Assembly: GCA_017551425.1 (NCBI GenBank)
Contig: JAFZLQ010000106.1
Coordinates: 1 to 64,000 of the forward strand
Source of the DNA: Bacteroidales bacterium
GTDB taxonomy: Bacteria; Bacteroidota; Bacteroidia; Bacteroidales; UBA932
DNA: 64,000 nt
Direction of reading: 5' to 3'
The notes under the pieces are model-generated. The model was not told the origin of the DNA, ran no database searches, and worked only from the letters and a program-made list of their open reading frames with translations. Each line of letters opens with the position of its first letter. Positions within the stretch are counted from its first letter, which is position 1. Of the stretch, positions 19,107 to 25,413 are shown one piece after another. A program made the translations under genes and the position numbers.

Positions 19107-19607
19107 ATGAACACACTTTCAAAGCTTTTCCCGCTACTAATCATGGCTATGGCACTTTTCGGCACCGCGGCTGCCCAGACCGCACCCGCCGGCAGATTAA
19201 TTTACTGCAGTTATTCGGAAACCGGCGTGGCCGGGCTCGGCAAGTCTTACTGCGAGCTCATAGCGGACCCCGGCTCCGGGCCCGAGGTCCACGTGGTGCT
19301 CGACCATGACTGTTTTTACGCAGAAGAACGCAGTTCCACCACAAAGGTCGGGACCGATGTGGTGGAAAAACTGCAGCAGGCCCTGGCGGATGCCCGGGTT
19401 TACGAGCTAAACGGCTATTATGTAGATGAGGATATGACCGGAGGCACGATCTACCGCATCTATATGGAATACGACTCGGGAGACAAGGTGAACGCCCGCT
19501 GGTACGGCCACGGCATCAAGCCGGAGGCCTGGGCGGCCTACCACTTGATTCTCAATTACTTCGAGCCCTGGCGCAGCAAGCTTGAGGCCGCCGGCGGCCC
19601 TCAGTGA
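19107..19607 (+). CDS. Secreted protein of unknown function
   Basis: The 166-residue protein has a signal peptide (LFGTAAAQ, cleavage near residue 24). The mature domain contains two cysteines in its first third (LIYCSYSE, KSYCELI) and a beta-rich segment ending YRIYMEYDSGDKVNARW. No family is recognised. It is transcribed alone and divergently from the unit on its left. Its stop directly abuts the stop of cydB on the other strand, with no space for a separate terminator. Confidence 0.7.
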   Translation: MNTLSKLFPLLIMAMALFGTAAAQTAPAGRLIYCSYSETGVAGLGKSYCELIADPGSGPEVHVVLDHDCFYAEERSSTTKVGTDVVEKLQQALADARVYELNGYYVDEDMTGGTIYRIYMEYDSGDKVNARWYGHGIKPEAWAAYHLILNYFEPWRSKLEAAGGPQ

Positions 19608-20747
19608 TCAATACTTGTTCTCCGTGCCCTCTATCTCGCCTCTGGTGATGCTCCTGCGGTCCATCGCCCGCCAGGCCAGCACTATGTAGGCCAGCACGAA
19701 CGGGATGAGCAGGGATACCCACGACATGAGCTTGAGCGTAAAGTAGCTTGAAGAGCTGTTGCGTATGGTGAGGGAACTCTGGATGTCTGTGCAGGAAGGA
19801 TAGTATGCGGTACCGTTGAATCCTGCCAGGAAGAACACCGCCATCACCACCAGCACGGTTCCCGGGAAGGCGAACCATATGCCCTTGCGCGACTGCGTGA
19901 AGGCGCCTTTGTAGATGCCCGTCAGCACCAGCGTCACGCCGGCGAGCAGCATCACCAGGACCGCCGGCATCTGGAGCAGGTTGTGGAGGTACTTGAAGCG
20001 TTCGAGCGAAACGGCGCCGTCGGCGGCCACGGCGTAACCGGGCCGGACCAGCAGGATGGCCGTCCACATCAGGAAGAATCCAAGGAACGGAACGGCGGCG
20101 ATTTTCACTCCGCGGTGCGTCTGCGCAGAGACCACATCGTCATCAACATTGTTCATGAGGTACAGGGAGCCGAGTATGTTGGCGAGGAGCATGAGGGTGA
20201 CGCCGAGCAGCACGGCATGGAACTGCCCGAGCGCCTCGAGCCCGTGCCAGGCGCTTCCCCAGGTGCTGATTACGGGAGCCGACGGATCTGCGATGGCGGT
20301 CTTGTCCACCACGAAGGGAGATCCGGTAAAGAAGGTGCCCACCGCCGTGCCCACCAGGAACGGGGCAAGCAGGCCGTTGAGCATCAGGGCGATGCGGAAC
20401 CCCTTGGCGCCCAGCAGGTTGCCCTTCTTGGCGTAGAACTCGTAAGACACCGCCTGGAAGACGAAGGTGACGAGCAGCAGCACCCACACCCAGTACGCGC
20501 CGCCGAAGCTGGTGCTGTAGAACAGCGGGAACGATGCGAAGAACGCGCCGCCGAATGTGACGAGGGTGGTGAAGGTAAGCTCCCATTTGCGCCCGGTGGA
20601 ATTGAGTATCATGCGCTTGCGCAGGTCATCGAGGGAACGGTTGCCCAGCTGGGCGTTTGCGCCCTGGACGAACATCAGCGCCACGAGCAGGCCGCCCAGC
20701 AGCGCTATCAGGCACCACCAATAGTTTTGTAGGAATTCGTACGACAT
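19608..20747 (-). CDS. cydB: Cytochrome bd ubiquinol oxidase subunit II
   Basis: The 379-residue membrane protein begins MSYEFLQNYWWCLIALLGG and has about eight or nine hydrophobic helices, with the CydB-type start of the second half (VSYEFYAKKGNLLGAKGFR). With CydA it forms the high-affinity quinol oxidase that reduces O2 to water without proton pumping. It starts 3 nt after cydA. Length is normal. Confidence 0.93.
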   Translation of the reverse strand: MSYEFLQNYWWCLIALLGGLLVALMFVQGANAQLGNRSLDDLRKRMILNSTGRKWELTFTTLVTFGGAFFASFPLFYSTSFGGAYWVWVLLLVTFVFQAVSYEFYAKKGNLLGAKGFRIALMLNGLLAPFLVGTAVGTFFTGSPFVVDKTAIADPSAPVISTWGSAWHGLEALGQFHAVLLGVTLMLLANILGSLYLMNNVDDDVVSAQTHRGVKIAAVPFLGFFLMWTAILLVRPGYAVAADGAVSLERFKYLHNLLQMPAVLVMLLAGVTLVLTGIYKGAFTQSRKGIWFAFPGTVLVVMAVFFLAGFNGTAYYPSCTDIQSSLTIRNSSSSYFTLKLMSWVSLLIPFVLAYIVLAWRAMDRRSITRGEIEGTENKY

Positions 20748-20750
20748 GGC

Positions 20751-22244
20751 TTATGAGTTTTCGGGTTCGACTTCGGGTCCTTTGCGTATGGCCTGCAGCA
20801 TGATGCGTATCTCTATCAGCAGGAACAGGGCGAACACCGCCAGGAAGACGAAGAAGGTCGTCCTCACGGCGCCGGCGCTGAGGCTCGATATGGCCACGTT
20901 CACCGGCAGCAGCCCCTGTATGGTCCAGGGCTGGCGTCCGACCTCGGCGACTATCCAGCCGCACTGCCCGCAGACGTAGGCCAGCGGGATGCAGATGACG
21001 GCCAGCCAGAGCAGCCAGCGTACGCCGCCCAGCCTGTCCTTCCAGGCCAGCCAGACGTTCAGCAGCAGCATCAGGGCAATCAGCATGCCAAGGCCTATCA
21101 TGAAGCGGAAGGCCCAGAACACCACCCACACCGGCGGTACTATGTCCTCCGGCGACGTCAGGTGCCCGTAGCCCATGTACTGCACGTCGGCCTCCATGGC
21201 GTCGCGTGCGATGGCGGCGGCCACAGGGTCGGTGTCGCGCAGCTGCCTGTATTCGGCAAGGGCGTCGAGTGCGGCGCGCCCCCTCCTCATCTTTTCCGCC
21301 ACCGAGGGCACTTCGCCGCCGTATTCATCAACGTAACCGTTGAGGATGTCGTTGATGCCGGGCACGAAGCCGTCGAGCCTGTGGGTGGCGAGCAGGGACA
21401 GCATCTTGGGTATTTTGATGCCCGGGACCACGGTGAATGCGGCGCCGCGCCCTCCGTCACGCAGGCCTTCCGCGGCCGCGAGCTTCATTGGCTGGTATTC
21501 GGCGGCATGCACGCCCGAGGAGTCTCCGGACAGCATCACCGCGGCGCTTCCCACGAGTCCTACGAGGCCGCCTACGATGAGGCTGCGTTTGGCGAACAGC
21601 TTCTGGCGGCCCTTGAGGAGGTACCAGGCGCTCACGCCCACAACGAAGACGCCTCCGGTCACCCATCCGCTCATCACGGAATGGCAGAACTTGCTCACTG
21701 CCACCGGGTTGGAGACTACCTCCCAGAACGCTGCGGCGGAAGCCATCTCGCTGCGTACGGTGTCGGGGTTGAAGGTTGTTCCCACGGGGTTCTGCATCCA
21801 GCCGTTGGCTACCAGTATCCAGTAGGCCGATATGGTTGCGCCTATGCCGGTGAGCCAGGTGGAGGCGAGGTGGAACCTGGGCGAGACCTTGTCCCAGCCG
21901 AAGAACATGACTGCAAAGAAGGTGGCTTCCATGAAGAAGGCGAGGATGCCCTCAATGGCGAGGGGCGCGCCGAACATGTCTCCCACCATCCAGGAATAGT
22001 TGCTCCAGTTCGTGCCGAACTCGAACTCGAGAATGAGGCCCGTGGCGATGCCCACGGCAAAATTGACGGCGAAGAGCTTCATCCAGAAGCGGGCCGTCTT
22101 CTTCCAGAAATCGTCCTTCTTTACCAGGTACAGGGTCTCCATCACCGCCATCACCAGGGCGAGGCCGAGGGTCAGCGGAACGAACAGCCAGTGGTAGGCT
22201 GCAGTCATGGCGAACTGGATTCGGGACCAAATTACTACATCCAT
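20751..22244 (-). CDS. cydA: Cytochrome bd ubiquinol oxidase subunit I
   Basis: The 497-residue protein has the start SRIQFAMTAAYHWLFVPLT, where the His is a haem ligand region, the conserved GRQPWTIQGLLPVN segment and a quinol-binding loop around residues 250-330. It carries haems b558, b595 and d at the membrane. Nine hydrophobic segments are visible. It lies 4 nt after a DUF4492 gene and 3 nt before cydB, so the three form one operon driven by the promoter at 22499-22548. Confidence 0.95.
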   Translation of the reverse strand: MDVVIWSRIQFAMTAAYHWLFVPLTLGLALVMAVMETLYLVKKDDFWKKTARFWMKLFAVNFAVGIATGLILEFEFGTNWSNYSWMVGDMFGAPLAIEGILAFFMEATFFAVMFFGWDKVSPRFHLASTWLTGIGATISAYWILVANGWMQNPVGTTFNPDTVRSEMASAAAFWEVVSNPVAVSKFCHSVMSGWVTGGVFVVGVSAWYLLKGRQKLFAKRSLIVGGLVGLVGSAAVMLSGDSSGVHAAEYQPMKLAAAEGLRDGGRGAAFTVVPGIKIPKMLSLLATHRLDGFVPGINDILNGYVDEYGGEVPSVAEKMRRGRAALDALAEYRQLRDTDPVAAAIARDAMEADVQYMGYGHLTSPEDIVPPVWVVFWAFRFMIGLGMLIALMLLLNVWLAWKDRLGGVRWLLWLAVICIPLAYVCGQCGWIVAEVGRQPWTIQGLLPVNVAISSLSAGAVRTTFFVFLAVFALFLLIEIRIMLQAIRKGPEVEPENS

Positions 22245-22248
22245 TGTA

Positions 22249-22494
22249 TCAATCGGTTATAAGGTTCAGTGTGTCTGCCGGGGCGGCGGTGAGGCGGTCT
22301 CCCACCTGCTCGCTCTTCTGCTCGTCCGTCATTCCGGCCATGGCGGGCCGGAAGAAGAATACGCGCAGCACGGCGAAGATTATTACGAGCTTGATGAGGA
22401 TAAGCCAAACCAAAGGCCGGCCCCAGGTCATGTTCCTGAAGCCGTCCCTGTAGAATGTCCAGATTGAAGAGACTATGCCGGAGGCTTTCCCCAT
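22249..22494 (-). CDS. DUF4492 small membrane protein, cyd-associated
   Basis: The 81-residue protein has the conserved start IWTFYRDGFRNMTWGRPLVWLILIKL, one membrane helix (residues 24-48) and a hydrophilic tail. DUF4492 proteins regularly precede cydA in Bacteroidetes. They may play the part of a small accessory subunit such as CydX, but that role is inferred from neighbourhood only. Confidence 0.85.
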   Translation of the reverse strand: MGKASGIVSSIWTFYRDGFRNMTWGRPLVWLILIKLVIIFAVLRVFFFRPAMAGMTDEQKSEQVGDRLTAAPADTLNLITD

Positions 22495-22498
22495 ATTA

Positions 22499-22548
22499 TG
22501 CGGTCTTGCACAAACATACGGATTTTATGCGAAATGTGCAAGACCGCA
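22499..22548 (-). promoter_or_regulatory. cyd promoter overlapped by a perfect 14-bp dyad
   Basis: On the minus strand a -33 TTG (22541-22539) and a -7 TATGTTTG (22518-22511) are 20 nt apart. Both fall on the two arms of a perfect inverted repeat, TGCGGTCTTGCACA and TGTGCAAGACCGCA (22499-22512 and 22535-22548). The predicted start of transcription is about 10 nt before the DUF4492 ATG. The dyad may be an operator for an oxygen- or redox-responsive regulator. As RNA or after the preceding lipoprotein gene, it could also act as a hairpin. Confidence 0.65.
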
Positions 22549-22562
22549 GGGGAGATGCGGCA

Positions 22563-24029
22563 CTAAGGAGTCGCCGGTGCGGCGGGGATGGTGACGGAGA
22601 GGAGCTGGTTCTCGCTGGTGCACTCGGGAGATCCGGCCACAAAGCCGATACCGATAGTGCTTCCCGGGGTAATGCCCAGGGATGCAAGGGTGGTCCCCCA
22701 TTCTATCATGATGTTGTCTGAACTGTCCATAGCTGCCCCCCAGACGACGGAAGATGCATCAAAGGACGATGAAGCCCATGCGGAAGAGGTTGAATTATAC
22801 TCTTGTGCTTCCACGTATCCGAAAGTGCTCCTGGGCATCCTCGCATTTGCCGTATAAAAGTCATAGCTTATGGAATACTCGCATCCTTTGCCCCACCATG
22901 AGCCGGTATCGCCTGTAGTAATTTTGTTATCAAGGTCAAAACTGAGGTTGCTGATGCGCCCGTTTGAGGTAAGAGTGAACTTGTTCCCATAAAGCTTGTG
23001 GTAGAACCAGATGTTCTCGCCGTCGGAAACGACTTTCAAATCAAACGGCTGACTGCCGGTATTGTAATTCTTTGAAACCACGCCTTCGGCAGAAGCCCAA
23101 TCTCCAAAGAAACCATCGGCCTTGATAAGGGCGGAAGAAGCAGAGACATTGGGCAGTGTGAGCGTATTGAGACGGGTGATTTTACTGCGCTGGACATTGA
23201 TATTTCCCGCACCGGACCCAAGAGTTTTTTGATAGAGAATAGCACCGCTGGTTGCATCAGAGACCGTAATGCAATAGTCCGGCCATATGTCAAACACGGG
23301 TAAAGGCATGTAAGCTACCGCATTATGGCTGGCATCGACATCGGCAAAGACGTGAGTAAACTTGGATCCGCCGGACCTTAAATTGTCATGTGAAATGGAC
23401 GGAGTTTCGGTGGCAGGGTCCGTGACGTTGAAAACTCCGGACACAAAACGGGTATCTGTGCCCCACAAGGAACTCAGAGAGATCTTTAAGCGGGATACGT
23501 CACTCCTGATATTGTTGACCGTAAACTTGATTGCTCCGCCCAACTGATGGAAATGATATGTGGAGGAAGAAGATGTGGCAACGTTGGCGATCATGGGAAT
23601 CTTGGGGGTGTTGCCGTCCTGGCCGGCCTCGAGGGAGAAGCCGAGAGTGGTCTCGTTTGTATAGACGTGGTTGGCGCTGGCGGGGTACATGGCCCACTTG
23701 GAGCCGCCTTCGCCTGCCGCACCTTCCGTAAGGTCTGCATCGACCATTGCGGTGAAGGCTGAAGAAGTACCCGAAGACTGGGCCTCGAAGGTCACCCACA
23801 GGTTCTCGTCGGAACTGTTGTGGAACAGCACGGAAATCTTGTCTCCGGCCTCCCAGCCAAAGGTCTTGTCGTTGGCGTAAGTCGTTTTGGATTCTATGCT
23901 GCCGCTGTCGGCGTAGATGGTAACGAGCCTGCGGCCGTCAACCGGTTCTGCGGGAGTCTCTGCGGGGACTTTATTGCATCCGGCAAGCACTGTTGCCAGG
24001 AAAGACATGGCGATGATAAGTTTCTTCAT
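22563..24029 (-). CDS. Fimbrillin-like lipoprotein with C-terminal CBM9-like domain
   Basis: The 488-residue protein has a lipoprotein signal (VLAGC, Cys18). The first 300 residues resemble fimbrillin/Mfa-like surface proteins (VTIYADSGSIESKTTY, FGWEAGDKISVLF, YHFHQLGGAIKFTVNNI). The rest (IKADGFFGDWASAEGV, FDLKVVSDGENIWFYHKLYG) resembles the family 9 carbohydrate-binding/DOMON-like sandwich. It is probably exported to the outer membrane. A 50-residue gene precedes it by 12 nt. Confidence 0.75.
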   Translation of the reverse strand: MKKLIIAMSFLATVLAGCNKVPAETPAEPVDGRRLVTIYADSGSIESKTTYANDKTFGWEAGDKISVLFHNSSDENLWVTFEAQSSGTSSAFTAMVDADLTEGAAGEGGSKWAMYPASANHVYTNETTLGFSLEAGQDGNTPKIPMIANVATSSSSTYHFHQLGGAIKFTVNNIRSDVSRLKISLSSLWGTDTRFVSGVFNVTDPATETPSISHDNLRSGGSKFTHVFADVDASHNAVAYMPLPVFDIWPDYCITVSDATSGAILYQKTLGSGAGNINVQRSKITRLNTLTLPNVSASSALIKADGFFGDWASAEGVVSKNYNTGSQPFDLKVVSDGENIWFYHKLYGNKFTLTSNGRISNLSFDLDNKITTGDTGSWWGKGCEYSISYDFYTANARMPRSTFGYVEAQEYNSTSSAWASSSFDASSVVWGAAMDSSDNIMIEWGTTLASLGITPGSTIGIGFVAGSPECTSENQLLSVTIPAAPATP

Positions 24030-24041
24030 AACGCTTCTGTT

Positions 24042-24194
24042 TTACCAGGTTATCGTTGCATCGCCGGGGTCCAGCAGATTGTCTGCGGAGGGAGCGGGAG
24101 TTCCCGTAATGGTGTAGGAATTGTCGAGGAGAACGTTTTTTGCCATGGTTATGACAAAAACCCTCGTACTGGGGGATTCATAAATTGCCTTCAT
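24042..24194 (-). CDS. Short protein preceding surface lipoprotein
   Basis: The proposed protein is 50 residues, starting MKAIYESPSTRVFVITMAKNV and ending in an acidic, Trp-terminated tail (LDPGDATITW). Bacteroidales often place very short proteins with a Y-x-SP start and a hydrophobic centre in front of fimbrillin-like genes; this similarity is from memory and unverified. A -7 box (24248-24241) lies about 47 nt upstream. A longer in-frame reading to 24341 only translates the tandem repeat and is not used. Confidence 0.5.
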   Translation of the reverse strand: MKAIYESPSTRVFVITMAKNVLLDNSYTITGTPAPSADNLLDPGDATITW

Positions 24195-24240
24195 CTTGGA
24201 TACTACTATTTTTGAAGCCGCAAAGATAGCATTTCCCCCG

Positions 24241-24248
24241 CAAATATA
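24241..24248 (-). promoter_or_regulatory. -7 box for the short gene/lipoprotein pair
   Basis: TATATTTG on the minus strand matches TAnnTTTG. No TTG is found 19-20 nt upstream. That position is instead occupied by the tandem repeat that begins at 24254, so the repeat may have replaced the original -33 region. Confidence 0.5.
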
Positions 24249-24253
24249 CAATA

Positions 24254-24378
24254 TGTCATTCTGAGCGGAGCCTTTCGTTCTGTCATTCTGAGCGGAGCCT
24301 TTCGTTCTGTCATTCTGAGCGGAGCCTTTTTCTTCTGTCATTCTGAGCGGAGCCCGCAGGGCGGAGTCGAAGAATCTC
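24254..24378 (+). repeat. Tandem 27-bp repeats ending in a GAAGAATCTC half element
   Basis: Three units begin TGTCATTCTGAGCGGAGCC and end CTTTCGTTC or CTTTTTCTTC (24254-24280, 24281-24307, 24308-24335). A fourth, longer unit (24336-24378) runs through GCAGGGCGGAGTCGAAGAATCTC. The start TGTCAT(T/C)CTGAGC and end GAA(G/A)(G/A)ATCTC also occur in the element inside murE (52116-52243), so both belong to one repeat family. There are no spacers as in CRISPR. Confidence 0.85.
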
Positions 24379-24399
24379 TTTTTTCAAAAAAAGTAATCA

Positions 24400-24435
24400 A
24401 GTGTCAAAACCTGACACTTTCCACCGTTACCTTTG
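24400..24435 (+). promoter_or_regulatory. Palindrome plus -7 box, copy 1
   Basis: The palindrome AGTGTCA-AAACC-TGACACT (24400-24418) lies 10 nt upstream of TACCTTTG (24428-24435). It replaces the usual -33 TTG, so the promoter may depend on an activator binding the palindrome. The same layout recurs at 28156-28190. The likely target is the short frame at 24461. Confidence 0.6.
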
Positions 24436-24460
24436 CAACGTAATTCAAAAAGTAACAGCT

Positions 24461-24559
24461 ATGATGGATTCATTTATCTCTGCAAATTTCAGCAACACCG
24501 ACGAAGTCCGTGCCCTCATCGACGATCTTGGTCTGACCTTCATCGGGGACAACGAATAA
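24461..24559 (+). CDS. Possible 32-residue protein
   Basis: The short frame begins with two Met codons (MMDSFISANFSNTDEVRALI) and ends DDLGLTFIGDNE. It is acidic and looks like a small helical peptide. It is supported by the promoter block 25 nt upstream and by codon use typical of the region. It could also be the surviving 5' end of a longer lost gene, since accessory DNA follows. Confidence 0.4.
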   Translation: MMDSFISANFSNTDEVRALIDDLGLTFIGDNE

Positions 24560-24566
24560 CTATTTC

Positions 24567-24596
24567 TTGCTGATTCAAGAAAAAGCATTACCTTTG
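24567..24596 (+). promoter_or_regulatory. Consensus promoter for a non-coding transcript
   Basis: TTG at 24567-24569 and TACCTTTG at 24589-24596 are separated by 19 nt, an exact match to the Bacteroidetes consensus. No convincing reading frame follows on the plus strand before the terminator at 24674-24698. Confidence 0.65.
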
Positions 24597-24601
24597 CAAT
24601 T

Positions 24602-24698
24602 GGAATCGTCACGGGGATTTCGCTGAAGGGTTGACAACCCTTTTGAGCCAAACGCTTGATTCGAGCCCCATTCAAAAGTCGCAGCCTAGGCGGCTTTT
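24602..24698 (+). ncRNA. Candidate small RNA
   Basis: A transcript from the promoter at 24567-24596 would be about 95 nt. It would contain the perfect hairpin AAGGGTT-GAC-AACCCTT (24626-24642) and end at a hairpin followed by T residues. No RNA family is recognised. It could also be the leader remnant of a lost gene or of a mobile-element junction. Confidence 0.35.
24674..24698. terminator. Bidirectional terminator
   Basis: The arms AAAAGTCGC and GCGGCTTTT pair (one G-T pair) around a 7-nt loop. T residues follow on both strands. It overlaps the stop codon of the minus-strand gene 24697-25104 and would stop transcripts from both sides. Confidence 0.65.
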
Positions 24699-25104
24699 AT
24701 TTTTTATCTTCTCCTGTCGGCTTAGCGGAAATAGAGTACTGGACATACTCTCCTTTCGTTTTCTGGTATCCCACAACAAGTCTGATATGCTTGTATCGCA
24801 TAACTACAACGCGCGAAAACGATTTTTGATTCTTGTCATCCTGTTTTTTGGGACCAGAGGACTCTTTAACAGCTTTTGATAGAATATCTGAGAGTTGAAA
24901 CACCGCCAATGTTGATTCATATGATCGCGCAGCGTGTTCTATCGTTTCGTTGTACGATATCCCTTTAACCTTAATCTCTGCTTTCAAGGATTTATTCCAC
25001 ACCGATTTGGATGGATTCTCAGAAATCCATTTGGCGTAGAAATCTTTGATTATTTGCTCTCGCGCCTTAATCTCCGGACGCGTCTTTCCCTTCGGAATAT
25101 CCAT
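24697..25104 (-). CDS. Hypothetical protein in AT-rich accessory DNA
   Basis: The 135-residue basic protein (MDIPKGKTRPEIKAREQIIK) has a helical N-terminal half and a C-terminal half with RVVVMRYKHIRLVVGYQKTK followed by YVQYSIS. That tail has a faint likeness to small RelE/BECR-type nuclease domains of phages, which I cannot confirm. Base composition is clearly more AT-rich than in the flanking genes, which points to transfer. A consensus promoter at 25270-25300 gives it a leader of about 160 nt that contains a short overlapping frame. Confidence 0.65.
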   Translation of the reverse strand: MDIPKGKTRPEIKAREQIIKDFYAKWISENPSKSVWNKSLKAEIKVKGISYNETIEHAARSYESTLAVFQLSDILSKAVKESSGPKKQDDKNQKSFSRVVVMRYKHIRLVVGYQKTKGEYVQYSISAKPTGEDKK

Positions 25105-25160
25105 GACAGTAGTAGTATTATGATTGTTGCCGATAACATGGAGTCAATACATGCTATCAT
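25050..25160 (-). CDS. Possible 36-residue hydrophobic leader peptide
   Basis: The frame starts MIACIDSMLSATIIILLLSW and then carries a strongly basic tail (FRRERRVRRLRRESK). It overlaps the first 55 nt of the 24697-25104 gene in another frame. A membrane helix plus basic tail resembles small toxic peptides, and the overlap would allow translational coupling. No homologue is known to me, so chance is possible. Confidence 0.3.
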   Translation of the reverse strand: MIACIDSMLSATIIILLLSWIFRRERRVRRLRRESK

Positions 25161-25269
25161 ATTTAGTATTAATCTATTGTGAAGGGAGCCGCTCCCCAGA
25201 CTGGGAAGTCTTACCGCTCCTGGTTTCATTACCGGCCGATTCGGACGACCGGGCATCTTGCTATCTATG

Positions 25270-25300
25270 CAAAGATAGGAAAAAGCAGGAATAAACTCAA
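25270..25300 (-). promoter_or_regulatory. Consensus promoter of the 24697-25104 gene
   Basis: On the minus strand TTG (25300-25298) and TATCTTTG (25277-25270) are 20 nt apart. The 160-nt leader downstream contains two short inverted repeats, CCCAG-A-CTGGG and GGGAGC-C-GCTCCC. Confidence 0.65.
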
Positions 25301-25307
25301 AAATGAT

Positions 25308-25315
25308 TATCTTTG
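25308..25315 (+). promoter_or_regulatory. -7 box for the DUF2075 helicase gene
   Basis: TATCTTTG matches the -7 consensus and lies about 99 nt before the ATG at 25414. No TTG is at the expected -33 distance. The interval from 25105 to 25413 otherwise holds only the divergent promoter and leader of the minus-strand gene. Confidence 0.5.
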
Positions 25316-25413
25316 TAAGAATCCCTTTTGTTAAGACAGATATCGAAGAATGCGGTATGATATCCGGTAGAGGAATCTAAAGGCAAAAAAATGAATAATG
25401 AGCTTTAAGGGGA

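Noticed and set aside
24254..24335. Regular direct repeats resembling a small CRISPR array
   Set aside because: The units follow each other without variable spacers, the terminal unit matches a dispersed palindromic element, and no cas genes are present.
24042..24341. Extension of the short gene to 99 residues with a repeated GSAQNDRTK
   Set aside because: The added part is only the translated 27-bp repeat and lies upstream of the -7 box.
24601..24690. tRNA-like look of the segment with GATTCGAGCCCC
   Set aside because: The stems that a tRNA needs do not form: the bases before the putative T-loop do not pair with those after it, and there is no anticodon arm.
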